A stretch of 64,000 nucleotides of DNA from Flexamia atlantica (Eukaryota; Arthropoda; Insecta; Hemiptera; Cicadellidae): the NCBI GenBank assembly GCA_035578135.1, contig JAQJVK010000019.1:1922001-1986000 (forward strand), given 5' to 3'. Below, piece after piece: positions 22,801-35,690 of the stretch (positions are counted from its first letter, which is position 1; every line of letters begins with the position of its first letter). Under the pieces are notes generated by a model that was not told the DNA's origin, did not search any database, and saw only the letters and a list, made by a program, of their open reading frames with translations. A program made the position numbers and the translations under genes.

Positions 22801-24439
22801 TCACGAGGTATTTCAGGTAGTTTGCTGTAGATTACAACCGAGGTCATTGTTATCTCCAAAATGTACCCACGTGGGGAAGTGTAATGCAGCAAACTGTAGA
22901 AATCTCGAGGGATTTGGCTTATACAAAACGATATTTCATCCACTCAAACGGCGAGTTGTCGCTCACTCATTATTTCCTCGGGTGGAGTGATAAATTACTG
23001 CTGGGGCTTTTCACTTGATTTTCTGAACTTACTAATGTTTTCGATATATAACTGCAAATATTTTAATGATCTGCTACATCAGTGATAAAAGCGGTTACCC
23101 CATGAGAATATTGCAAACATTGAATGTAATCAACTAAAACCCAAGAAACACATTTTAAAACTCTTGTCAAGAGCAATCTTTGAATGCTGCCTTACTGATA
23201 TCAAATGTTATTATTTTAATTGATGATTCTTGTTGTTGCTTCGCTCCTATCTGAACACTTTACTTACTCAAATCATCCCATTAGGAGTATCTTGATTGTA
23301 GTGTAAAATTTTAAAAAATAAGCTAGCTACAAGTCACCAGTTAGTATTCATACATGTTACAAATGAAAATATATTTCCCACAAATGAAAATATATTTTAA
23401 AAATTCTTGAAGCAACAGATTTGCTTCAAACGAAATCAAAATAAGAGTTTCGTTGAGCAATATTCAGTCTTAAGTTATAATAGTTTCCGTCTGAGAAACA
23501 ATGTTTAAAAAGTTCCAAAATAATTACAGATGTCATTAAATACAAGATTAGGCAAAAGGGTGGACACACCTATTTTCCTGTAAACCTGCAATTTTTTTAT
23601 CAGTTTCCAATAATAGTATATTTCACTTCTAGTCACGAAATGGTACTTTTGTGACGAGTTGTGAATAGTATTTTTCATCACGATGCAAATAAGTGCCCAA
23701 AGTTATAAAAAAATGATCCAACATTTCATAATTTAGTCATTTTTCTGTAAGTAAACACAATACGGCTGAACTGTCTATTTTAGTTTATAAAGTCAGCTGG
23801 TTGGACTGTCAAATTAAGGAATTTGTTTTGGTACGGAAATGGTTTGTTTGGGTACGGGAATGAAATGTTTGGGTACCGAAAAAGCAGCTGATCACAACTT
23901 CTTTTGACGTAAGGAAATCGAGAGTTTTCGTAGATCTTAGCTGTACGGTAACGGGCAATTTTCGTATACAGAGTGATGAAAAGGGTATTTTGGGGGCGGG
24001 TAAAAATTTCATACGTAAAACCCTCTCAAGTGCCCAAATTTTGAAGCGTTTATTCAATAGAAACACAATGGCCGCCATCGCCTCCAACGAAAGGCGACTA
24101 TTTCAAAATTTGAAACAGGCACACTAGCTATGCGTGGATGACTTATTTTACTTTTGAAAATGGTTAAAGCGGGAAAACCTAAAATGGGGAACTTTGGTAT
24201 CAGACCCAAATTTCACAGCGAGTGAACCTAAACTTCTAGCGAGTGACCTCTCTTATTGATGGTGTTTTGTAAATACCCAAAGTAAGATTTTTTTCACTTT
24301 GAAGGTATGTCGAGTTGGATTTTCCTATTTTAACTTGTTTAAAAGCCAAGTGGGGGATACTCACGTTTCCTACTTTATCCTATAATGTAGCATTTTAATC
24401 GAAGCTGGACATTCCTACAGAAGGGAATAGTGTGACAGG
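22801..24439. other. Intron sequence, nothing firmly recognised
   Basis: AT-rich. A minus-strand open frame of about 92 codons at 23809-24087 has no motif I recognise and no clear splice context, so it is not called as a gene. Confidence 0.5.
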
Positions 24440-24745
24440 TAGTGATACAATAGTCGATTTCAGAAGAATCGATGAATCGATATTTGTTCTAAAATCGATG
24501 AATCTATTTTTATTCTAGAATCGATGGATCGATTGTTGTTCTAGAATAAATTAAATGATTTTTGTTCAGAATCGATGAATTTTTTTGTTCTAGAATCGAT
24601 CAAGCGATTCTTTATCTAGAATTGATAAATCGCTTATTTTTCTTGAATCTCAGAATTGATTCTTTTGCTAGGTTCAACGAGCCCATTCTTTTACTAAAAT
24701 CCAATAATTGATTACGTTCATCAATAATCGATTCATAAAATGTCT
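24440..24745. repeat. ATCGAT-rich minisatellite
   Basis: Imperfect tandem copies of about 33-38 bp built on AGAATCGATGAATCGATTTT and TTGTTCTAGAATCGAT. The copies are diverged. The unit is rich in ATCGAT palindromes. No coding meaning is apparent. Confidence 0.75.
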
Positions 24746-25010
24746 GCTTTCCTACAACCGCGTCTCCCAACCTTAAGCGATTATAAAAAAATACTCCAGT
24801 TAAGATTAGTCGTAATACTTATTCATATAAAAATCACTGTTTTAAAACATTTTTATACTTTATTTCAACACTTAATTAACCACTGTCAAGTTTATATCAC
24901 CCACAAAATGAAGGACTAACATAGAGTCACAAGTTCCAACCACAATTAATCGCAGGAATCATGGAAATAAACAAATAATAAATTCGAGGGATTTGTTATA
25001 TTATTATTAT

Positions 25011-26191
25011 CTATATATTAATACGCAAGCGGTTTTCTTTTCACAGTCCAACCGCAACAACGGCTGGACCGATGTTAACGTTTGAGGTATCAAATTAAAG
25101 GGAATTTTATGTAGATTTGTCAACAAGTCTCAGAATTTTAAAAAAGGGTGTCACTAAAGTACAGTAAAGGGCTGAAGTTTCGGAACAGTGGCGCTATTCA
25201 TCGACATTTGAGCAAGCTCGGTTTACTTTGTTTACAAACTGAACATATGGCCAAGCCAAGGCGACACTCGCCTTGGCCAAGCTCTGAAATAGTTCTACAG
25301 GTAAACCACAGATAGCAGCAATGAATTACAATTAATTTTTCGAAAAGAGCAGTTTTTATTTGTTCAGCTGGTTTGGCTTTGTTTTCAACAGTTTTCTTTT
25401 TTAAGATTTATTATGTAATATAGGTTATGTTATGAAGTTTTTAAAGCTCTTATAGGCTACATTGCAGTTACCAGTTTTGCAATGTAGTTTACGATATCTC
25501 ATAGTGTTATTTGAAGTTATATTAACCTGAGCAAATCTATTTTTGGATTTGGTGCATTTATAATGCCACCGATAAGAAGAAGAGGAACATTGACCGGTCG
25601 GAGGAGTCGGAACGAACACGATCGCAACCGCTGGCATCACCCTCCCGATGTAACATTTTATGCTCCTTCCAACCTCAGACCAAGGAACTAAAAATGTTTT
25701 TATTGCGGTGGGTTGCATTTCAAGAATGAAAAGACTGGTAGAGTAATGGGTCAATTACGCGTTTTTACCACAAAGGAAATTTTGCCTATAAAGACAGCCG
25801 TTCCCTATAATATCTGTTTTGGCGATAATTATCAATAAACTGCAGCGGCAATCCCTAAACAAAGGAAGTCATTGCTCACGGCGCCAGTGTTTGCTCTTGG
25901 TCAGCTACATGTTGCTGTAAGCAGAGCGTGATCTTTTGCCGGTGTTAATATATACATTTCAGAAAAAAGAGGACATGGGGAAATGAAGGTGTTCTCTAAC
26001 AAATCGTTCACGTTTACCAGTAACTCCTGCGGTAGATCAAATTAACTTTTAATAGTTTCAGTAGTTAAGCCATAATATTGTTAATGAAGATAGCCCTTTG
26101 ATTAAACTTTAAAAGTATATAAGTAGGCTGATTATTCTTCATTATTTTACCACATGATTTTTGCTCGATTTCGAGCTACGTGTTATCTAGT
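25011..26191 (+). mobile_element. Helitron-like non-autonomous element, copy 2
   Basis: Second copy of the 8368-9365 element, with clearer ends: a 5' TCTATATATTAATACGCAAG start and a 3' GCTCGATTTCGAGC hairpin 11 nt before CTAGT. Internal insertions make it longer (for example CAAGCCAAGGCGACACTCGC near 25252). It has no Rep/helicase gene. It ends exactly where a minus-strand open frame is cut off (26192-26355). Confidence 0.75.
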
Positions 26192-26355
26192 ACTGTATTC
26201 AATGAGAGTGTAAAGTAAAGCCACGCCTCCTTTATCAGCTGTAATGTTGGCAGGCTGTGTCACATGAGTACCAGATGTTACTGCTACAAAACTACAAAGA
26301 GCTTTAGTAAAATCTGGAGCTGGAGCTGGATGTGTGTTGGCAAAGCCAATTATGG
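26192..26355 (-). pseudogene. Unrecognised open segment truncated by a Helitron
   Basis: The minus strand reads without stop from just after a good acceptor-like TTTTACTTTATTTTAAG into STIIGFANTHPAPAPDFTKA, LCSFVAVTSGTHVTQPANIT and ADKGGVALLYTLIEYS. It ends at the tip of the Helitron-like element. The codon pattern looks coding and unlike the surrounding AT-rich intron, but I do not recognise the family. It may be a transposon gene fragment or an exon remnant. It cannot belong between the flanking channel exons, which already join in frame without it. Confidence 0.3.
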
Positions 26356-26653
26356 TGGACTTAAAATAAAGTAAAAATTAGTTCATAAGACAAATTAATA
26401 CATCCACGCATGCTTTATTTATTGTTCATATTATATAGTATTTTTTCCTTTGAAATCACTAAGTGAAATGGCTATGAACCATCCCTACGAACATATGGAC
26501 TGCCTCTTCTCAGACTGGTTCTTTCCTATACAAATTTCATTTAAAGGGAGGGGCCTCACTTTAAACACTCACAGAATAAAGTATAAATCTATCCCATAAA
26601 CAATCGGTTGGAAAATATGGATTGTTTATCTCGATTGTCGCATGGTGACCGAC

Positions 26654-26814
26654 CGCTTGACGGAGGCGACGTCTCCCCGCTCGGCCAGCAGCAGGAACCG
26701 CTTCTCCAGCGCCGACAGGTTGTACTCGGGCTCCATGTGCAGCGACGTCTGGCTCTGGCTGACCGAGTCCCGGCTGCCGATCAGCTCCTCCCGCGACTCC
26801 CCCGGCCGCAACGC
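26654..26814 (-). CDS. trp: TRPC-type channel, N-terminal exon
   Basis: The exon encodes ALRPGESREELIGSRDSVSQ, SQTSLHMEPEYNLSALEKRF and LLLAERGDVASVK plus two bases of an Arg codon. EYNLSALEKRF-LL-ERGDV matches the start of the folded N-terminal domain in insect TRPC channels; the preceding Ser/Arg-rich part is not conserved. The donor is AAGCG|GTCGGT, weak but required by the frame: it gives VKRLLDEN across the junction. The acceptor is TGTGTGTAG|GCG. If no upstream coding exon is used, the first Met would be the one in LHMEPEYN. The first 75 bp are the unit of the large array upstream; array copies have ATG where this copy has TTG. Confidence 0.85.
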
Positions 26815-29800
26815 CTACACACAGACACACAGTACAGCACACTACAGCGACGTCTGGCTCTGGCTGACCGAGTCCCGGCTGCCGATCAGCTCCTCGCGCG
26901 ACTCCCCCGGCCGCATCGCCTACACACACACACAGTACAGCACACAGACAGTACAGCACACTACAGCGACGTCTGGCTCTGGCTGACCGAGTCCCGGCTG
27001 CCGATCAGCTCCTCCCGCGACTCCCCCGGCCGCATCGCCTACACACACACACAGTACAGCACACTACAGCGACGTCTGGCTCTGGCTGACCGAGTCCCGG
27101 CTGCCGATCAGCTCCTCCCGCGACTCCCCCGGCCGCATCGCCTACACACACACACACACAGACAGTACAGCACACTACAGCGACGTCTGGCTCTGGCTGA
27201 CCGAGTCCCGGCTGCCGATCAGCTCCTCCCGCGACTCCCCCGGCCGCATCGCCTACACACACACACAGTACAGCACACTACAGCGTCGTCTGGCTCTGGC
27301 TGACCGAGTCCCGGCTGCCGATCAGCTCCTCCCGCGACTCCCCCGGCCGCATCGCCTGCACACACACACAGTACAGCACACTACAGCGTCGTCTGGCTCT
27401 GGCTGACCGAGTCCCGGCTGCCGATCAGCTCCTCCCGCGACTCCCCCGGCCGCATCGCCTACACACACACACACACAGACAGTACAGCACACTACAGCGA
27501 CGTCTGGCTCTGGCTGACCGAGTCCCGGCTGCCGATCAGCTCCTCCCGCGACTCCCCCAGCCGCATCGCCTGCACACACACACACACACAGACAGTACAG
27601 CACACTACAGCGACGTCTGGCTCTGGCTGACCGAGTCCCGGCTGCCGATCAGCTCCTCCCGCGACTCCCCCGGCCGCATCGCCTACACACACACACAGTA
27701 CAGCACACTACAGCGTCGTCTGGCTCTGGCTGACCGAGTCCCGGCTGCCGATCAGCTCCTCCCGCGACTCCCCCGGCCGCATCGCCTACACACACACACA
27801 GTACAGCACACTACAGCGACGTCTGGCTCTGGCTGACCGAGTCCCGGCTGCCGATCAGCTCCTCCCGCGACTCCCCCGGCCACATCGCCTACACACACAC
27901 ACAGTACAGCACACTACAGCGTCGTCTGGCTCTGGCTGACCGAGTCCCGGCTGCCGATCAGCTCCTCCCGCGACTCCCCCGGCCGCATCGCCTACACACA
28001 CACACAGTACAGCACACTACAGCGTCGTCTGGCTCTGGCTGACCGAGTACCGGCTGCCGATCAGCTCCTCCCGCGACTCCCCCGGCCGCATCGCCTACAC
28101 ACACACACAGTACAGCACACTACAGCGACGTCTGGCTCTGGCTGACCGAGTACCGGCTGCCGATCAGCTCCTCCCGCGACTCCCCCGGCCGCATCGCCTA
28201 CACACACACACACACACACAGACAGTACAGCACACTACAGCGACGTCTGGCTCTGGCTGACCGAGTCCCGGCTGCCGATCAGCTCCTCCCGCGACTCCCC
28301 CGGCCGCATCGCCTACACACACACACACACAGACAGTACAGCACACTACAGCGACGTCTGGCTCTGGCTGACCGAGTCCCGGCTGCCGATCAGCTCCTCC
28401 CGCGACTCCCCCGGCCGCATCGCCTACACACACAGACAGTACAGCACACTACAGCGTCGTCTGGCTCTGGCTGACCGAGTCCCGGCTGCCGATCAGCTCC
28501 TCCCGCGACTCCCCCGGCCGCATCGCCTACACACACACACAGACAGTACAGCACACTACAGCGACGTCTGGCTCTGGCTGACCGAGTCCCGGCTGCCGAT
28601 CAGCTCCTCCCGCGACTCCCCCGGCCGCATCGCCTACACACACACACACACAGACAGTACAGCACACTACAGCGACGTCTGGCTCTGGCTGACCGAGTCC
28701 CGGCTGCCGATCAGCTCCTCCCGCGACTCCCCCGGCCGCATCGCCTACACACACACACACACACACACAGACAGTACAGCACACTACAGCGACGTCTGGC
28801 TCTGGCTGACCGAGTCCCGGCTGCCGATCAGCTCCTCCCGCGACTCCCCCGGCCGCATCGCCTACACACACAGACAGTACAGCACACTACAGCGTCGTCT
28901 GGCTCTGGCTGACCGAGTCCCGGCTGCCGATCAGCTCCTCCCGCGACTCCCCCGGCCGCATCGCCTACACACACACACAGTACAGCACACTACAGCGACG
29001 TCTGGCTCTGGCTGACCGAGTCCCGGCTGCCGATCAGCTCCTCCCGCGACTCCCCCGGCCGCATCGCCTACACACACACACAGTACAGCACACTACAGCG
29101 TCGTCTGGCTCTGGCTGACCGAGTCCCGGCTGCCGATCAGCTCCTCCCGCGACTCCCCCGGCCGCATCGCCTACACACACACACAGACAGTACAGCACAC
29201 TACAGCGACGTCTGGCTCTGGCTGACCGAGTCCCGGCTGCCGATCAGCTCCTCCCGCGACTCCCCCGGCCGCATCGCCTACACACACACACAGACAGTAC
29301 AGCACACTACAGCGACGTCTGGCTCTGGCTGACCGAGTACCGGCTGCCGATCAGCTCCTCCCGCGACTCCCCCGGCCGCATCGCCTACACACACACACAC
29401 ACAGACAGTACAGCACACTACAGCGACGTCTGGCTCTGGCTGACCGAGTACCGGCTGCCGATCAGCTCCTCCCGCGACTCCCCCGGCCGCATCGCCTACA
29501 CACACACACAGACAGTACAGCACACTACAGCGATGTCTGGCTCTGGCTGACCGAGTCCCGGCTGCCGATCAGCTCCTCCCGCGACTCCCCCGGCCGCATC
29601 GCCTACACACACACACAGACAGTACAGCACACTACAGCGACGTCTGGCTCTGGCTGACCGAGTACCGGCTGCCGATCAGCTCCTCCCGCGACTCCCCCGG
29701 CCGCATCGCCTACACACACACACACACACAGACAGTACAGCACACTACAGCGACGTCTGGCTCTGGCTGACCGAGTCCCGGCTGCCGATCAGCTCCTCCC

Positions 29801-29929
29801 GCGACTCCCCCGGCCGCATCGCCTACACACACACACAGACAGTACAGCACACTACAGCGACGTCTGGCTCTGGCTGACCGAGTCCCGGCTGCCGATCAGC
29901 TCCTCCCGCGACTCCCCCGGCCGCATCGC

Positions 29930-29969
<40 letters not shown>

Positions 29970-32900
29970 CAGCACACTACAGCGACGTCTGGCTCTGGCT
30001 GACCGAGTCCCGGCTGCCGATCAGCTCCTCCCGCGACTCCCCCGGCCGCATCGCCTACACACACACACACACAGACAGTACAGCACACTACAGCGACGTC
30101 TGGCTCTGGCTGACCGAGTCCCGGCTGCCGATCAGCTCCTCCCGCGACTCCCCCGGCCGCATCGCCTACACACACACACACACAGACAGTACAGCACACT
30201 ACAGCGACGTCTGGCTCTGGCTGACCGAGTCCCGGCTGCCGATCAGCTCCTCCCGCGACTCCCCCGGCCGCATCGCCTGCACACACACACACACAGTACA
30301 GCACACTACAGCGACGTCTGGCTCTGGCTGACCGAGTCCCGGCTGCCGATCAGCTCCTCCCGCGACTCCCCCGGCCGCATCGCCTACACACACAGACACA
30401 CACAGTACAGCACACTACAGCGACGTCTGGCTCTGGCTGACCGAGTCCCGGCTGCCGATCAGCTCCTCCCGCGACTCCCCCGGCCGCATCGCCTACACAC
30501 ACACACAGACAGTACAGCACACTACAGCGACGTCTGGCTCTGGCTGACCGAGTCCCGGCTGCCGATCAGCTCCTCCCGCGACTCCCCCGGCCGCATCGCC
30601 TACACACACACACACACAGACAGTACAGCACACTACAGCGACGTCTGGCTCTGGCTGACCGAGTCCCGGCTGCCGATCAGCTCCTCCCGCGACTCCCCCG
30701 GCCGCATCGCCTACACACACACACAGTACAGCACACTACAGCGACGTCTGGCTCTGGCTGACCGAGTCCCGGCTGCCGATCAGCTCCTCCCGCGACTCCC
30801 CCGGCCGCATCGCCTGCGCACACACACACACACAGTACAGCACACTACAGCGACGTCTGGCTCTGGCTGACCGAGTACCGGCTGCCGATCAGCTCCTCCC
30901 GCGACTCCCCCGGCCGCATCGCCTACACACACACACAGACAGTACAGCACACTACAGCGACGTCTGGCTCTGGCTGACCGAGTCCCGGCTGCCGATCAGC
31001 TCCTCCCGCGACTCCCCCGGCCGCATCGCCTACACACACACACAGACAGTACAGCACACTACAGCGACGTCTGGCTCTGGCTGACCGAGTCCCGGCTGCC
31101 GATCAGCTCCTCCCGCGACTCCCCCGGCCGCATCGCCTACACACACACACAGACAGTACAGCACACTACAGCGACGTCTGGCTCTGGCTGACCGAGTCCC
31201 GGCTGCCGATCAGCTCCTCCCGCGACTCCCCCGGCCGCATCGCCTGCACACACACACACACAGACAGTACAGCACACTACAGCGACGTCTGGCTCTGGCT
31301 GACCGAGTCCCGGCTGCCGATCAGCTCCTCCCGCGACTCCCCCGGCCGCATCGCCTGCACACACACACACAGTACAGCACACTACAGCGACGTCTGGCTC
31401 TGGCTGACCGAGTCCCGGCTGCCGATCAGCTCCTCCCGCGACTCCCCCGGCCGCATCGCCTACACACACACACACACACAGACAGTACAGCACACTACAG
31501 CGACGTCTGGCTCTGGCTGACCGAGTCCCGGCTGCCGATCAGCTCCTCCCGCGACTGCCCCGGCCGCATCGCCTACACACACACACACACAGACAGTACA
31601 GCACACTACAGCGTCGTCTGGCTCTGGCTGACCGAGTCCCGGCTGCCGATCAGCTCCTCCCGCGACTCCCCCGGCCGCATCGCCTGCACACACACACACA
31701 GTACAGCACACTACAGCGACGTCTGGCTCTGGCTGACCGAGTCCCGGCTGCCGATCAGCTCCTCCCGCGACTCCCCCGGCCGCATCGCCTACACACACAC
31801 ACACACAGACAGTACAGCACAATACAGCGACGTCTGGCTCTGGCTGACCGAGTCCCGGCTGCCGATTAGCTCCTCCCGCGACTCCCCCGGCCGCATCGCC
31901 TACACACACACACAGACAGTACAGCACACTACAGCGACGTCTGGCTCTGGCTGACCGAGTCCCGGCTGCCGATCAGCTCCTCCCGCGACTCCCCCGGCCG
32001 CATCGCCTACACACACACACACAGACAGTACAGCACACTACAGCGACGTCTGGCTCTGGCTGACCGAGTCCCGGCTGCCGATCAGCTCCTCCCGCGACTC
32101 CCCCGGCCGCATCGCCTACACACACACACAGTACAGCACACTACAGCGACGTCTGGCTCTGGCTGACCGAGTCCCGGCTGCCGATCAGCTCCTCCCGCGA
32201 CTCCCCCGGCCGCATCGCCTACACACACACACACACAGACAGTACAGCACACTACAGCGACGTCTGGCTCTGGCTGACCGAGTCCCGGCTGCCGATCAGC
32301 TCCTCCCGCGACTCCCCCGGCCGCATCGCCTACACACACACACACGCAGACAGTACAGCACACTACAGCGACGTCTGGCTCTGGCTGACCGAGTCCCGGC
32401 TGCCGATCAGCTCCTCCCGCGACTCCCCCGGCCGCATCGCCTGCACACACACACACACACAGACAGTACAGCACACTACAGCGACGTCTGGCTCTGGCTG
32501 ACCGAGTCCCGGCTGCCGATCAGCTCTTCCCGCGACTCCCCCGGCCGCATCGCCTACACACACACAGACAGTACAGCACACTACAGCGACGTCTGGCTCT
32601 GGCTGACCGAGTACCGGCTGCCGATCAGCTCCTCCCGCGACTCCCCCGGCCGCATCGCCTACACACACACACACACAGACAGTACAGCACACTACAGCGA
32701 CGTCTGGCTCTGGCTGACCGAGTCCCGGCTGCCGATCAGCTCCTCCCGCGACTCCCCCGGCCGCATCGCCTGCACACACACACACACAGACAGTACAGCA
32801 CACTACAGCGACGTCTGGCTCTGGCTGACCGAGTCCCGGCTGCCGATCAGCTCCTCCCGCGACTCCCCCGGCCGCATCGCCTGCACACACACACACACAC

Positions 32901-34010
32901 ACACACAGTACAGCACACTACAGCGACGTCTGGCTCTGGCTGACCGAGTCCCGGCTGCCGATCAGCTCCTCCCGCGACTCCCCCGGCCGCATCGCCTACA
33001 CACACACACACACAGACAGTACAGCACACTACAGCGACGTCTGGCTCTGGCTGACCGAGTCCCGGCTGCCGATCAGGTCCTCCCGCGACTCCCCCGGCCG
33101 CATCGCCTGCACACACACACACACACAGACAGTACAGCACACTACAGCGACGTCTGGCTCTGGCTGACCGAGTCCCGGCTGCCGATCAGCTCCTCCCGCG
33201 ACTCCCCCGGCCGCATCGCCTACACACACACACACACACAGACAGTACAGCACACTACAGCGACGTCTGGCTCTGGCTGACCGAGTCCCGGCTGCCGATC
33301 AGCTCCTCCCGCGACTCCCCCGGCCGCATCGCCTACACACACACAGTACAGCACACTACAGCGACGTCTGGCTCTGGCTGACCGAGTCCCGGCTGCCGAT
33401 CAGCTCCTCCCGCGACTCCCCCGGCCGCATCGCCTACACACACAGACAGTACAGCACACTACAGCGACGTCTGGCTCTGGCTGACCGAGTCCCGGCTGCC
33501 GATCAGCTCCTCCCGCGACTCCCCCGGCCGCATCGCCTGCGCACACACACACACACACAGTACAGCACACAGACAGTACAGCACACTACAGCGACGTCTG
33601 GCTCTGGCTGACCGAGTCCCGGCTGCCGATCAGCTCCTCCCGCGACTCCCCCGGCCGCATCGCCTACACACACACACAGTACAGCACACTACAGCGACGT
33701 CTGGCTCTGGCTGACCGAGTCCCGGCTGCCGATCAGCTCCTCCCGCGACTCCCCCGGCCGCATCGCCTACACACACACAGTACAGCACACTACAGCGACG
33801 TCTGGCTCTGGCTGACCGAGTCCCGGCTGTCGATCAGCTCCTCCCGCGACTCCCCCGGCCGCATCGCCTGCACACACACACACACACACACAGTACAGCA
33901 CACACACAGTACAGCACACTACAGCGACGTCTGGCTCTGGCTGACCGAGTCCCGGCTGCCGATCAGCTCCTCCCGCGACTCCCCCGGCCGCATCGCCTAC
34001 ACACAAACAG
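26815..34010 (-). repeat. Tandem array of the N-terminal exon's 3' splice site (about 66 copies)
   Basis: Upstream of the 26654-26814 exon a unit of about 102-130 bp (mean near 109) recurs about 66 times. Each unit has a TG microsatellite ending GTGTAG as acceptor, then 75 bp of exon encoding MRPGESREELIGSRDSVSQS and QTSL, then TAG and a short TAGTGTGCTGTACTGT linker. Unit length varies only with the number of TG steps; the exon part is nearly invariant, with recurring alternatives (GACG/GACGACG at Ser-Leu, TAC for GAC giving RYSV). In the channel frame each unit ends in TAG, so units cannot be read through in that frame. Confidence 0.95.
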
Positions 34011-35690
34011 TCTGAGCACACGAACTGTACTGCGACAGCTCACAAACCGTCCTCTGTCAGCACACAGGTGCTAGACAAACTCTCAGATAACAGCACAAAA
34101 GCAATACACCAACAGCAGCAAACAGGGCGGGATAAACTATGTTCTAACAGCAAACATGTAGGGGACAAACGACACACTAACACAGCAGCTGGCAGTCGAT
34201 AGGCTAACAGCACACAAACTATGTTCTAACAGCACACAGGTAGGGGAAAAACTATACAGTAATAACACACAGGAAGGGGACAAACTTTAGACCTACAGCA
34301 CACAGGCAGGGAGGGAACAAACTATACACTGACAACACACAGGCAGGGGACCAACTATATATACACTGACAACACACAGGCAGGGGACAAACTATACACT
34401 AACAACACACAGGCAGGAGGCAAACTATACACTAACAACACAAAGGCAGAGAACAAACTTTGAACTAACAACAAACAGCCGGGGGACAAACAATACATGA
34501 ACAACACACAGGCAGGGGACAAACTATACACTAACAACACACAGGCAGGAAGCAAACTATACACTAACAACACAAAGGCAGAGGACAAACTTTGAACTAA
34601 CAACAAACAGCCGGGGGACAAACTATACATGAACAACACACAGGCAGGGGACAAACTATACACTAACAACACACAGGCAGGAGGCAAACTATACACTAAC
34701 AACACACAGGCAGAGGACAAACTTTGAACTAACAACAAACAGCCGGGGGACAAACTATACATGAACAACACACAGGCAGGGGACAAACTATACACTAACA
34801 ACACACAGGCAGGAGGCAAACTATACACTAACAACACAAAGGCAGAGAACAAACTATACACTAACAACACAAAGGCAGAGAACAAACTATACACTAACAA
34901 CAAACAGCCGGGGGACAAACTATACACTAACAACACAAAGGCAGAGAACAAACTATACACTAACAACACAAAGGCAGAGAACAAACTATACACTAACAAC
35001 ACACAGGCAGGGGACAAACGATACACTAACAACACACAGGCAGGGGACAAACTTTACACTAACTACACACAGGCACTGGACAAACTATACACTAACAACA
35101 CAAAGGAAGGGGACAATACATTGTGTTGTTTACATTAACAACACACAGGCAGGAGACAAACTTTACACCAACAACACAAAGGAAGGGGACAATACATTGT
35201 GTTGTTTACATTAATAACACACAGGCAGGGGACAAACTATACACTAACAACACAAAGGAAGGGGACATTACATTGTGTTGTTTACATTAACAACACATAG
35301 GCAGGAGACAAACTTTACACTAACAACACAAAGGCAGGGGGCAAACTATACACCAACAACACAAAGGAAGGGGACAATGCATTGTGTTGTTTACATTAAC
35401 AACACACAGGCAGGGGACAAACTATACACTAGCAACACAAAGGAAGGGGACAATACATTGTGTTGTTTACATTAACAACACACTGGCAGGGGACAAACTT
35501 TACACTAACTACACACAGGCAGGGGACAAACTATACACTAGCAATACAAAGGAAGGGGACAATACATTGTGTTGTTTACATTAACAACACACAGGCAGGG
35601 GACAAATTTTACAATAAAAACACACAGGCAGGGGACAAACTATGCACTAAAAATACACAGGTAGGGGACAAACGATACTTTTCTAGAACA
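34011..35690. repeat. 33-bp minisatellite with higher-order variant
   Basis: Tandem copies of a 33-bp unit (ACTAACAACACACAGGCAGG plus GGACAAACTATAC) directly follow the exon-junction array. Degenerate copies occupy about 34020-34340, regular copies 34340-35100. From 35100 to 35600 a longer unit of about 73-110 bp appears, with GGGGACAATACATTGTGTTG inserted between 33-bp steps. Because 33 is a multiple of 3, long spurious frames exist on both strands (for example NNTQAGDKLYT). No evidence of a real gene. Confidence 0.9.

Noticed and set aside
532..34010. CRISPR-like array
   Set aside because: Units are contiguous with no unique spacers, and the sequence is eukaryotic.
26561..34021. Many 60-230-codon frames of repeated VCVGDAAGGVAGGADRQPGL-like protein
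   Set aside because: These are out-of-frame readings of the repeated channel exon start; the true frame is MRPGESREEL and stops in every unit.
34355..35138. Repetitive frames such as NNTQAGDKLYT on plus and a hydrophobic VYSL-rich one on minus
   Set aside because: Both come from a 33-bp satellite open on both strands, with no start context, splice sites or domain.
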